From contig JAJXWP010000016.1 of assembly GCA_021781575.1 (NCBI GenBank), positions 1 to 64,000 of the forward strand: 64,000 bases of DNA, written 5' to 3'. Under the pieces are notes generated by a model that was not told the origin of the DNA, searched no databases, and saw nothing but the letters and a program-made list of their open reading frames with translations. Below are positions 9,893-20,196 of this stretch, in pieces (position 1 is the stretch's first letter; each line of letters starts with the position of its first letter). Position numbers and translations under genes: made by a program. The DNA comes from Pseudomonadota bacterium (lineage in GTDB: Bacteria > Pseudomonadota > Alphaproteobacteria > Rhodospirillales > Magnetospirillaceae).

Positions 9893-10353
9893 TTTGTCTC
9901 CGGGCGCCTGAGGACAAGTTGCGGGCGGTTCTTCAGGGCCCGTTCGCGGGCCTCCGCCTGGTGGGCCTTGAGCGCGTCGGGTTCCCAGATCTGGAAAGTG
10001 CGGCCCTTGCCGACGAAGGCGGCCTGTTCGGTGATGTGGGCGTGAGCGAGAATTTCTTCGGGCAGGACCACTCGGCCTTCGGGGTCCCAGGCCAGTTGAT
10101 GCGACGAGGCGAAGATCAGGGTGTTGAGATCGTCCTGTTCGGGTGAGAAAAGATCGAAGCTGGCTTCGGCGCTGGCCGCCAGATCTTCAAGAAATGCCGT
10201 GCCACAGCCTTCAATGGCAGCCGAAGTCAAGGCGGGATAGACGACGATTCCGGCGAAGGGCTGCGCCGACAGGGCGCTACGGAACGACGCCGGGACGGAG
10301 ACCCGCCCCTTGCGATCAACCTTGTTGATGAATGTGGAAACGAACAGCGCCAT
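9889..10353 (-). CDS. mraZ: MraZ, dcw operon transcriptional regulator
   Basis: AbrB-fold DNA-binding protein of 154 residues and first gene of the dcw cluster. The two repeated SpoVT-AbrB halves are recognisable: the first around residues 8-20 ([16 protein letters not shown]) and the second around 90 ([16 protein letters not shown]). Family members bind arrays of TGGG-type repeats in front of their own gene, and such an array is present at 10431-10475, so autoregulation is likely. Confidence 0.95.
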   Translation of the reverse strand: MALFVSTFINKVDRKGRVSVPASFRSALSAQPFAGIVVYPALTSAAIEGCGTAFLEDLAASAEASFDLFSPEQDDLNTLIFASSHQLAWDPEGRVVLPEEILAHAHITEQAAFVGKGRTFQIWEPDALKAHQAEARERALKNRPQLVLRRPETK

Positions 10354-10430
10354 CGCTTGCCCGTCCTCGCGCCCCCCGTTTTGCCGTCCCTATCCCGAAA
10401 TCACCGTATGGCCGTGGTGACGGAGGGGAT

Positions 10431-10475
10431 TGGGTGATTATGGGATAGCATGGGAAATTATGGGCGTCAATGGAT
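10431..10475 (-). promoter_or_regulatory. MraZ-binding repeats overlapping the dcw promoter
   Basis: On the plus strand TGGGT, TGGGA, TGGGA, TGGGC and TGGAT start at 10431, 10441, 10451, 10461 and 10471, exactly 10 bp apart with 5-bp spacers; this is the known MraZ recognition pattern (TGGGN with 5-nt spacing). A sixth TGGGA lies at 10492. On the minus strand the same DNA holds a plausible promoter: -35 TTGACG (10470-10465), a 17-bp spacer and -10 TATCCC (10447-10442). MraZ bound here would cover the promoter. Binding is inference. Confidence 0.75.
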
Positions 10476-10681
10476 TCTCATAATAAAACAATGGGAAAAC
10501 CGGCTTCTTTATAGTGTCCGCACAAATTCTTACAAAAGTCCTGCTTCCAGAAAAAATGACTGCCTTTGCAGAAGGTTGAATAGAAGTGCGGATATCCCAT
10601 AAGAGGTGGGTTCGTGAATTGTTCCCTTTCGGGTTAGCCGCGCCCGCGATGGGGGCAGGCAGGGTGTGGAATGGGGTATGG

Positions 10682-11131
<450 letters not shown>

Positions 11132-11137
11132 GACAGC

Positions 11138-11166
11138 AAAGTAGGGACTCTTGATGCCGAGCGCAA
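11138..11166 (-). promoter_or_regulatory. Promoter of rnpB
   Basis: On the minus strand, -35 TTGCGC (11166-11161) and -10 TACTTT (11143-11138) are separated by exactly 17 bp. Transcription would start about 7 nt later near 11131, which matches the first base of P1 of the RNase P RNA derived independently from its pairing. Confidence 0.65.
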
Positions 11167-11196
11167 GTGCCCTGGCGAATACTTGCGTTCTCCTGG

Positions 11197-11212
11197 TGTG
11201 ATGATCGTCACA
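11197..11212. promoter_or_regulatory. Perfect CRP/FNR-type palindrome TGTGA-N6-TCACA
   Basis: The 16-mer TGTGATGATCGTCACA matches the Crp half-sites exactly. It lies between the amidase stop and the rnpB promoter, centred about 73 nt upstream of the predicted rnpB start, a distance at which Crp-family activators can act. No regulator gene is in the window, so function is unproven. Confidence 0.4.
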
Positions 11213-11235
11213 TCTGATTCGGCACCGGCGGCGTC

Positions 11236-11925
11236 TCAGGGCTGGTTGCCGACCATTCTCAGAAGGCACCGCAAATTGGTGAGGGTTTCCGCATCGCATT
11301 CTCCGTCGCAGCAGCTCGGGCGGAAATGTCGCTGGAAGGCGACGAGGGCGTCGGCGAGTGCCGCGGTGTCGGCGACGTCATAGCCCCATCGGCCAAGCAG
11401 AGTGCCGGCGTCGGTGTCCGCCATGGTCTCGCCCGCCGCGGGATCCGGCCAGATGCCGACACCGCAGCGAGCCAGTGCGGGCCAGTCGAACAACTCGCCG
11501 GGGTCCTGTTTGCGGGTCGGCGCGATGTCGGAATGGCCGACGACATTGCGCGGCGGGATCCGATGGCGGGAGAGAATGCCTTGCGCGAGGGCGGCAAGGG
11601 CGGCCATCTGGGCAGCAGGAAAAGGGTGATAGCCGTATTGATGGCCCCGATTGACCAGCTCGATGCCGATCGAGCGGCTGTTGATGTCGCGATTGCCCCG
11701 CCAATAGGACACCCCGGCGTGCCAGGCCCGTTGCCATTCGTCGACCAGGAGGTATGTGGTGCCGGCCTCGTCGATGAGGTAATGGGCGGAGACTTTGGCT
11801 GTCGGATCGCACAGCCGGTCCAGCGCCGCCGCCTTCGTCGGCATCCCGGTATAGTGCAGCACCAGCATATCGATCGCCGTGCCGGCCGGACGCGGGTCGT
11901 GGTTGGAAGACGGGTGGCGGATCAT
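11236..11925 (-). CDS. AmpD-type N-acetylmuramoyl-L-alanine amidase
   Basis: Amidase_2 domain (about residues 15-150): LVLHYTGM carries the first zinc histidine, AGTTYLLVDEW and AWHAG follow, and GHSDIAPTRKQDPG contains the second histidine plus the DPG-type catalytic end. The C-terminal 70 residues (GTLLGRWGYDVADTAALADALVAFQ) look like a peptidoglycan-binding helical domain. No signal peptide is visible, so it may be the cytoplasmic AmpD that recycles anhydromuropeptides. It is also compatible with AmiD-like enzymes. Divergently transcribed from the hybrid kinase. Confidence 0.85.
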   Translation of the reverse strand: MIRHPSSNHDPRPAGTAIDMLVLHYTGMPTKAAALDRLCDPTAKVSAHYLIDEAGTTYLLVDEWQRAWHAGVSYWRGNRDINSRSIGIELVNRGHQYGYHPFPAAQMAALAALAQGILSRHRIPPRNVVGHSDIAPTRKQDPGELFDWPALARCGVGIWPDPAAGETMADTDAGTLLGRWGYDVADTAALADALVAFQRHFRPSCCDGECDAETLTNLRCLLRMVGNQP

Positions 11926-11991
11926 CCCGGGGCGCCTTTCATCTGCTGCACCTGCGCAATAAGATGGTTATCAAAACCGAAGAGTGAGACC

Positions 11992-14142
11992 ATGCAGCCA
12001 GAGATGGCTTCGATCAATGCTCCGCTGGCGAAAGACGACGGCTTCGGCGAGGGACTGGCCACCCGGTTCGCCACCGTCTGGCATTGGCGGATCATGTTGG
12101 CCGTCGCCGGCACCGCTACTGTCGCCACGGTGGCGGCGCTGCTTGCGCCCCAATTGTCGCTGCCGGAATTGCCGGCGGTGGTGTCGGCCTACGGCACGTG
12201 CATCGCCATCGCCGACCTGTTGACCAGCTATCTTCTCTTCATCCAGTTCGACCGGAGCCGCCGCGCGCCGCAGGCGCTGCTGGGCGCGGTCTATCTCTAT
12301 TCCGGGCTGATCGTCGGGCCGCACATCCTGTTTTTCCCTGGGGTCTTGCCTGATTCTGTCGCATTCGGCGGCGGGCCGCAAAGCGCTGTCTGGCTGTGGG
12401 TCTTCTGGCACTTTGGCTTCCTCGCCTTCATGGTCTGCTTCGTCGCCGGTGACGGCTTCGGCGACGGCCCGCCGCTGCAGGCGCCCACGGCCGCCCGGTT
12501 GAAATGGGGAGCGCTTGCGGCACCGCCCCTGGTGGTCCTGGGGTTGACGGCGATGGTTACCGGCAACCGGCGGATCCTTCCGGATCTTGTCCGCCCGACA
12601 GCAGCGGGAAACTTCGTCCGCTTGACCCATGACTTTGGCGGAATCGGCCACTCGACCCTAACCACCGCAGGGCTGCTGGTGGGCTTCGGATTGGTCGTTA
12701 CCGTGCCGATCATGACCCGCTGCCGCCGCGTCATCGATCTGGGGCTCGCCGTGGCCGTCTATGCCATGCTGCTCGACACCATTTCGAACATTGCCGGCAA
12801 CACGCGCTATTCCCTGGGGTGGTATGCCGCACGAATCGACACGGTGCTGTCCTCCTGCTCGGTGTTGGCGATCTATTTGAACGAAATAACCCGGCTCTAT
12901 CTCAAGGTCAGCGACACCAATCGGGACCTGGCGGCGCGGACGGTGGAGCTGGAGGCGGCGAGAGAGGCTGCCGAGGCCGCCAATCGCAGCAAGAGCGCCT
13001 TCCTCGCGGCTATGAGCCACGAGATCCGCACACCGATCAATGCCGTCCTCGGCTTGGCCCATCTGCTGGGGGGCACCAGGTTGGACGTCGAACAGCATGA
13101 ATTCGTCGACAGGATCGATGCCGCCGGAAAGGCGCTGCTCTCCGTCATCGACAATGTCCTCGATTTCTCACGCATCGAGGCTGGGCGACTCGTGCTGGAG
13201 TCAGTGCCGTTCGCGATGAGCGAGGTGATCGACCGGTTGATCGCCGTCATGTCGGTTGCCGCCGACGCCAAGGAGGTCGAGCTGACCGTCGCCGTGGATC
13301 GCGCCGTTCCCCGCCGTCTGCAAGGCGATATGCATCGCCTGCTGCAAGTGCTGAACAATCTCGTCGGTAACGGAGTGAAATTCACCGAGGCCGGCAAAGT
13401 CGCGGTTGATGTCCGCCTGGCCGGGCGGACGGAGAACCGGGTCATCCTGACGTTCATGGTGACGGACACGGGGATCGGCGTTCCGGCGGCGCGGCTGCCG
13501 ACCCTGTTCGAGGCATTCGTTCAGGGAGACAGTTCGACCACCCGGCGCTATGGGGGGTCCGGGCTGGGGCTGACGATCGCCAAGCGCCTGGTCGACCTGA
13601 TGGGGGGCTCGATCGATGCTGAAAGCGCTGTCGGCCGCGGCAGTTCCTTCTGGTGTACCATTCCGTTCGAGGTTCCGTCGGCGGTCGTCGGGGAGGCCGC
13701 CGACGTCGATCGGATGGCCGGCCAGCTGAAAGACGGGCCGGCGCTTCGTGCCATTCGTGTTCTGCTGGTCGAGGACAATTCGGCCAATGAATTTATTACG
13801 CGACGCATCCTGGAGCGCCATGGAGCGACGGTGCAGGCGGTGGGGGATGGCCGGCAAGCGGTGGAATGCCTGCGGGCGGCGCCGGACCGGTTCGACGTGG
13901 TCCTGATGGACGTGCAGATGCCGGTGATGGACGGCTATGCCGCGACGCGGATGATACGCCAGGACCTCGGCCTGACCGCTTTGCCCATCATCGCCCTGAC
14001 CGCGGGCGTACTGGCGGACGAGCGGGCGATGGCGCTCGATGCCGGCATGACCGACTTTCTGGGCAAACCGGCGGGCGTCGCGCATACCCTGCGGGTACTC
14101 CGCCGCCATCTCGCCGCTACCGCCGGAACGTCTGGCGGATAG
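11992..14142 (+). CDS. Membrane hybrid sensor histidine kinase (MASE4-like sensor)
   Basis: Residues about 25-285 form seven hydrophobic segments with features of the MASE4 sensor fold (inference). A short coiled linker leads to a HisKA domain with SHEIRTPINAVLG (phospho-histidine near residue 343), then an HATPase with NGVKF, DTGIGVP and GGSGLGLTIAKRL. A C-terminal receiver has VEDNSANE and phosphoacceptor Asp near 640 in VLMDVQMP, with Lys in FLGKPA. So it is a hybrid phosphorelay kinase. Start is ATG 11992; upstream open frame lies over the amidase gene. No partner regulator is adjacent; the signal is unknown. Confidence 0.9.
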   Translation: MQPEMASINAPLAKDDGFGEGLATRFATVWHWRIMLAVAGTATVATVAALLAPQLSLPELPAVVSAYGTCIAIADLLTSYLLFIQFDRSRRAPQALLGAVYLYSGLIVGPHILFFPGVLPDSVAFGGGPQSAVWLWVFWHFGFLAFMVCFVAGDGFGDGPPLQAPTAARLKWGALAAPPLVVLGLTAMVTGNRRILPDLVRPTAAGNFVRLTHDFGGIGHSTLTTAGLLVGFGLVVTVPIMTRCRRVIDLGLAVAVYAMLLDTISNIAGNTRYSLGWYAARIDTVLSSCSVLAIYLNEITRLYLKVSDTNRDLAARTVELEAAREAAEAANRSKSAFLAAMSHEIRTPINAVLGLAHLLGGTRLDVEQHEFVDRIDAAGKALLSVIDNVLDFSRIEAGRLVLESVPFAMSEVIDRLIAVMSVAADAKEVELTVAVDRAVPRRLQGDMHRLLQVLNNLVGNGVKFTEAGKVAVDVRLAGRTENRVILTFMVTDTGIGVPAARLPTLFEAFVQGDSSTTRRYGGSGLGLTIAKRLVDLMGGSIDAESAVGRGSSFWCTIPFEVPSAVVGEAADVDRMAGQLKDGPALRAIRVLLVEDNSANEFITRRILERHGATVQAVGDGRQAVECLRAAPDRFDVVLMDVQMPVMDGYAATRMIRQDLGLTALPIIALTAGVLADERAMALDAGMTDFLGKPAGVAHTLRVLRRHLAATAGTSGG

Positions 14143-14175
14143 AACGGGCGCTCGCCCGGACGTTGCCCCCGGCGT

Positions 14176-15977
<1,802 letters not shown>

Positions 15978-15978
<1 letters not shown>

Positions 15979-16721
15979 CAGGCCTCTCCCCGCTCGGCTC
16001 GGATACTGTCATAGGCCGCATTGATGGCGGCCATCTTCTTGGTTGCCAGTTCGATGTATTCGGGGGGCATGCCTTTCGCCATCAGGGTGTCGGGGTGGTG
16101 CTCGCGGGTCAGGCGCCGCCATGTGGCCTTTATCTCGGTCATCGGAGCGGCGCGGGCCACCCCCAGAACCGCGTAAGGGTCGCGATCGGGCAGTTCGGTC
16201 GCCTGTTCAGCGAAGTGGCGGCCGATGATGCCGAAAATGGAGGCCACGGTCTCCAGGAATCGGCGCTCGGCCGGGTGCATCGGGCCGTCGGCCAGGGCGA
16301 TGTGGTGCAGTGCTTCCAGAACTTCGGCCAGCAGGATCGTCTCGCCGACGAATTCCTCGGCCAGGCGGTGGGCATGGATCTCATATCCGGCGGGGTCTCG
16401 CTTGGCGTCGTCGTACATTGCGGCGATGGCCGCCATCTGGGCCGGCGGAATGCTGAACTGCGCCTTGAAGGCATCGACCTCTTCCCGCGTTACCACACCG
16501 TCGATCTTTGACAGCTTGGCGGCAAGATTGACCACGGCGCTGGAAAAGACGCGTTGTCGTTCGGCGTTGCGGTTGCCCAGATTGGCAGCTGGCCGCTTGT
16601 TGCCGCGGCCCAGGACATGCGTGTCGAACCAATGTCCGACGATCAGTCCGACGATGGCGCCGAGCAGCCCGTGGCCCAGCACGAAGCCGAGCATCGCGCC
16701 GATGATTTTTCCCCAGATCAT
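15978..16721 (-). CDS. djlA: DjlA-like TerB/DnaJ-domain co-chaperone
   Basis: The 247-residue protein begins with a glycine-rich hydrophobic segment (residues 2-30, GxxxG motifs: a likely membrane anchor), continues with a TerB-like helical domain (about 50-165), and ends with a J domain (about 175-245) carrying REHHPDTL, the HPD triad that stimulates DnaK ATPase. This order is that of DjlA. ATG 16721 starts directly at the hydrophobic anchor; the open frame extends to 16790 without support. Upstream partner of the Uup gene. Confidence 0.9.
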
Positions 16722-16819
16722 GCGCTTGCCTACAACGGCCGCCGGGCCGTGGCAAGGGCCGTGAAAGAGGCAAATCGCGGGCGCATACATCTATAAGTAG
16801 TAAATATTGCAATCATGCA

Positions 16820-16877
16820 AGCATAACCTGTTGCGGGGCGCAGCGAGGGAAGGCTGCAATTTTCATAAGGTTATGCT
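16820..16877. promoter_or_regulatory. 10-bp inverted repeat upstream of chemoreceptor gene
   Basis: AGCATAACCT (16820-16829) and AGGTTATGCT (16868-16877) are perfect inverted repeats 38 bp apart; between them TTGC..GCAG and CTGCAA add further partial symmetry. They lie in the divergent gap between the DjlA-like and chemoreceptor genes, roughly 100 bp before the latter. Could be a paired operator or a stem-loop; function unknown. Confidence 0.4.
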
Positions 16878-16972
16878 TTCCGTGATGCATGATCGTGATA
16901 ATGTATTTATCGCCATCTTGTTTATATCAATTTTGGATCGTAACCGCGGCGACGCAGGTGGGGGCCGAAATC

Positions 16973-18655
16973 ATGGGGTTATTCGCAAATCTGAAAATCT
17001 CGATCAAAGTCCTTTTGTTGATCGGGCTGCTTGGCATGGTTTCCGCCGCCGTCGTGATTTTCGCCACGGCCAAGATGCGTTCGATCGACCATGACTATGG
17101 AGTGCTGATCGACCACGCCAGAGGAACGATCAACCTGTCGATGTGCAACAAGCGGATCGGCGACGTGCATCGCCTGCTTTATGCGATGCTCGCCGAGCGG
17201 GAGGTGGGCAAGATCCAAAAGCTTGCCGGTTCTGTCGCCGACGCCGCCGACGATATTCAGGACATGGCCAAGACTGCGCAGCGGCTGATGCCCGGCCAGA
17301 GCGGAGATATCGCCGCGTTTCTGAAGGACTTCGATACCCTGATGCCTTTGGCCAAAGACGTCGCCGCCGCCGCCCAGAGCCAGGCCGACGCTGCCGCGAA
17401 GCGCCTGATGGAGGAACGTTTCGACCCGGCGATGAGCAAACTGCGCATCCAGATTCGTGACCTGGCCGATGACGGCACCGACGCTCTGGAGAGCGGTGCG
17501 AAAGTCGACGCCGCGGCTACCAGATCGGCCATCACGTTCACCTATGGCGCCGTCGGTGCCGGCCTGCTGGCGGTGATAGCGGTCGCCGCCTTCCTCACCA
17601 ATAGGGGCGTCTCGCGACCGATCGTCGCCTTGGCCGCCGCGATGCAGCGCTTGGCTGATCGCGACTACCAGGCTGAAATCGGCGGCACCGGCCGGCAGGA
17701 CGAGGTGGGTGCGATGGCCCGGGCGGTGCTGGTGTTCAAAGACAGTATGCAACGCGCCGATCACCTGGCGGCCGAACAGGATGCCGCCCGGGTGGCGCAG
17801 GAATCGCGATCGCGGCAGATCGAAGGGCTGACCAAGGACTTCGACAGGCGGATTTCGAGCATGCTCCAGGTGGTGGCCGGAGCCTTGGTCAAGCTGGAGG
17901 GAACCGCCGAGGCGATGTCGGCCAATTCCCAGCAGACCACCGACCGGGCGACCACCGTCGCCACCGCGACCGACGAGGCCGCCGCCAGCGTCGAGACGGC
18001 GGCGAGCGCGGCCGAGCAGTTGGCTTCGTCCATCGAGGAGATTGCCCGGCAGGTCGATCAATCCAATCGCGTTTCCCAAATCGCGGCGAATGAAGCCAAT
18101 CATACCAATGACATGGTGAAGGGGCTGGCTGACAACTCGGCGCGCATCGGCGATGTGGTCGAACTGATCAACGACATCGCGTCGCAGACCAACCTTCTCG
18201 CACTTAACGCCACCATCGAGGCGGCGAGGGCCGGTGAAGCCGGGAAGGGCTTCTCGGTGGTCGCCGACGAAGTGAAGAACCTGGCCAATCAGACCGCCAA
18301 GGCGACCGAGGAAATCACCGCGCAGATCGCCGCCGTGCAGAACTCGTCGCAGGCGGCGGTCGCGGCCATCGGGGCCATCGTGTCGCGGATCGAGGAGATC
18401 AATCGGATCGCCTCGGCGATCGCTTCGGCTGTCGAACAGCAGTCGGCCGCGACCGCAGAAATTGCCCGCAATGTTCAGCAAGCGGCAAGCGGCACGCAAA
18501 GGGTCAGCGGCAGCCTTGACGGCCTGACCGCATCGGCCGCGGAAACGGGAGACGCCGCCAAGGCGGTTCTCGCCTCGGCCCAAGCCCTGGCGAAGGAAAC
18601 CGCCGGACTGAAAGAATCGGTCGGCACCTTTTTGCATGCTGTGCAGGCCGCCTGA
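16973..18655 (+). CDS. Methyl-accepting chemotaxis protein
   Basis: Classic transmembrane receptor of 560 residues: membrane segment at about 10-32, a periplasmic helical domain of about 150 residues with no cysteine pair or cache motifs (probably four-helix-bundle type), second membrane segment at about 185-206, a HAMP domain and a long cytoplasmic signalling domain. The tip sequence [21 protein letters not shown] (split here at the conserved E-A-A-R-A-G) and [15 protein letters not shown] identify it as a CheA/CheW-coupled MCP. No C-terminal CheR tether is evident. ATG 16973 follows a purine-rich GGTGGGGG site. Ligand unknown. Confidence 0.93.
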   Translation: MGLFANLKISIKVLLLIGLLGMVSAAVVIFATAKMRSIDHDYGVLIDHARGTINLSMCNKRIGDVHRLLYAMLAEREVGKIQKLAGSVADAADDIQDMAKTAQRLMPGQSGDIAAFLKDFDTLMPLAKDVAAAAQSQADAAAKRLMEERFDPAMSKLRIQIRDLADDGTDALESGAKVDAAATRSAITFTYGAVGAGLLAVIAVAAFLTNRGVSRPIVALAAAMQRLADRDYQAEIGGTGRQDEVGAMARAVLVFKDSMQRADHLAAEQDAARVAQESRSRQIEGLTKDFDRRISSMLQVVAGALVKLEGTAEAMSANSQQTTDRATTVATATDEAAASVETAASAAEQLASSIEEIARQVDQSNRVSQIAANEANHTNDMVKGLADNSARIGDVVELINDIASQTNLLALNATIEAARAGEAGKGFSVVADEVKNLANQTAKATEEITAQIAAVQNSSQAAVAAIGAIVSRIEEINRIASAIASAVEQQSAATAEIARNVQQAASGTQRVSGSLDGLTASAAETGDAAKAVLASAQALAKETAGLKESVGTFLHAVQAA

Positions 18656-18768
18656 CCGGCAGCGGGTCCGCCACCAACAGCCGTGACCTCACCCAGAGCC
18701 ATATTGCCGCATGGGGCGCGGCGATTTGTCGCGACGACGGCTATCGTGTTCGGGGCGCCTTGGTTTTT

Positions 18769-18970
18769 GACCCTCGCCGGGCGGGCGCATCCGCGCCCTT
18801 GGCCGCCGCCTCAACGGCGGCGGGTTGGCGGATTTCCTTGTTCCAGCGCCCATTGCGGGCGCGGCCGTGCCGCCCGCTTGCGGGCAAACGACGCCCGCAG
18901 GGCGGCCCGGAGCATCGCGGAGGGTGGGCAAAGCCCACAACGGCGCGGATGCGCCCGCCCGGCGAGGGTC
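18769..18970. mobile_element. MITE-like element with 29-bp perfect terminal inverted repeats
   Basis: The segment starts with GACCCTCGCCGGGCGGGCGC and continues for 29 bp (18769-18797); the exact reverse complement closes it at 18942-18970. The 144-bp interior is very GC-rich and contains small hairpins such as GTGGGC-AAA-GCCCAC. No transposase-length frame is present. About 40 bp of its left end recur at 53695-53734 with one mismatch, so it is a dispersed repeat. Non-autonomous transposable element or a large REP/BIME-like hairpin are both possible. The rest of the 18656-19163 gap shows no gene. Confidence 0.6.
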
Positions 18971-19163
18971 TTTGATAGACCTGGTGCAGTGAACCTTTTG
19001 AATGAGCCACTGCACTGGTGCACTGCGGGCGGCGTCGATGGTCGAGCGGATGGGCGAGCGGTGGATCCTGGGGAACCTGATGGATCGCTTTCGAATTGTC
19101 GAAGGTGGTCCGCTCAAGCCATATCGAAGATCTCCGCCTCCAGGTTGCTCAGGCGCCGCGGGT

Positions 19164-20081
19164 GTGCAGGCGCGCGGTTCCCGAACATGCCGCCCCTTCG
19201 CCAATGCCCTGCTCGTCACAATGTCGGCGCTGGTCGCCGTACCGGCGGCGGCCCACTGCCGGATCGAGCGCATTGCCGTCGTGCCGCTGGCGGCGGGCGG
19301 GCGTCCGGTGATCGGGGTATCGATCAACGGCACCGCCGAACAGATGCTTGTCGACACCGGTGCCGAGCGCTCCTCGGTCACGCCCGGCGCGGCGACCGTC
19401 CTGGGACTGCGGCGGGACCCGACTCGCCGGACCCGTCTGACCACGGTGGGCGGAGACGAATTGGCCGCGAACGCCGTCATTGACAGGTTGAGCATCGGGA
19501 ATATCCATTATCCCAATCTGAGTCTCCCGATATTTCAGCCTGGGGGTGTCGCGGCGAACGCCCTGATAGCCGGCATCGTCGGGACCGACCTGCTCAGCAA
19601 GTTCGACCTTGAACTGGATTTTCCCCGACAGACCCTTGCCTTTTTCCGTGTCACCGATTGCCACGCAATCCGGCCGCCATGGGCGGGGCAGTATCAGACC
19701 CTTCCGGCAAGCATATCGCGTCGCCGCCAATTGCTCATCACGGTGGCGCTTGACGGGCATTCGGTAACGGCATTGTTCGACACCGGCTCGCAGGGCGAAT
19801 TGGTGTCGCTGGATGCCGCCGAGGGTGTCGGCCTTTCCGAAGCACAGCTGGCCGGCGACCCAGGGGGCACGGCAACGAGCGGCGACTTGCACGCCTTCCG
19901 GGTCCGCCGTCATAAGTTCGAAAGCCTCGCCATCGGAACGGAGATGTTTTGCCACCCGCTGATCAGTGTCGCTGAGTTCGACCAGGACCGCATCGACATG
20001 CTGGTCGGTGCCGACTACATGCGGCGGCACAGGTTCTTTCTTTCCTTTGCGACCAGCGCCTTGTTCATCCAGGACGAGTGA
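19164..20081 (+). CDS. Secreted retropepsin-like aspartic protease
   Basis: Two copies of a pepsin/retropepsin half: LVDTGAERSS near residue 60 and LFDTGSQGEL near 205, each with hydrophobic-D-T-G. A hydrophobic stretch before AAAH (about residues 12-30) looks like a Sec signal peptide, so the protein is probably periplasmic. Bacterial retropepsins usually have a single DTG and dimerise; two in one chain (about 305 residues) suggest an internal duplication acting as an intramolecular dimer. Start is uncertain: GTG 19164 sits right before the signal peptide; ATGs at 19080 and 19002 would add 28-54 residues before it. Substrate unknown. Confidence 0.75.
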   Translation: MQARGSRTCRPFANALLVTMSALVAVPAAAHCRIERIAVVPLAAGGRPVIGVSINGTAEQMLVDTGAERSSVTPGAATVLGLRRDPTRRTRLTTVGGDELAANAVIDRLSIGNIHYPNLSLPIFQPGGVAANALIAGIVGTDLLSKFDLELDFPRQTLAFFRVTDCHAIRPPWAGQYQTLPASISRRRQLLITVALDGHSVTALFDTGSQGELVSLDAAEGVGLSEAQLAGDPGGTATSGDLHAFRVRRHKFESLAIGTEMFCHPLISVAEFDQDRIDMLVGADYMRRHRFFLSFATSALFIQDE

Positions 20082-20196
20082 CAATGACTCGGGGAAGGGC
20101 ACCCCGACGGTTTCGATGCGGCATGCCGCGCTGGAAACATCCGCCGGAATTTGCCACCGTGGGCCTGGTATGGACTTGCGAAAGCGTCACAAGGCA

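Noticed and set aside
14143-14175. Terminator between the hybrid kinase and Uup genes
   Set aside because: The small GGGCGCTCGCCC hairpin has no T-tract and is too weak to call.
18760-18975. 71-codon frame within the inverted-repeat element
   Set aside because: Product is Arg/Ala/Pro-rich and encoded by the repeat itself; the 53695 copy gives a similar meaningless translation, so it is not treated as a gene.
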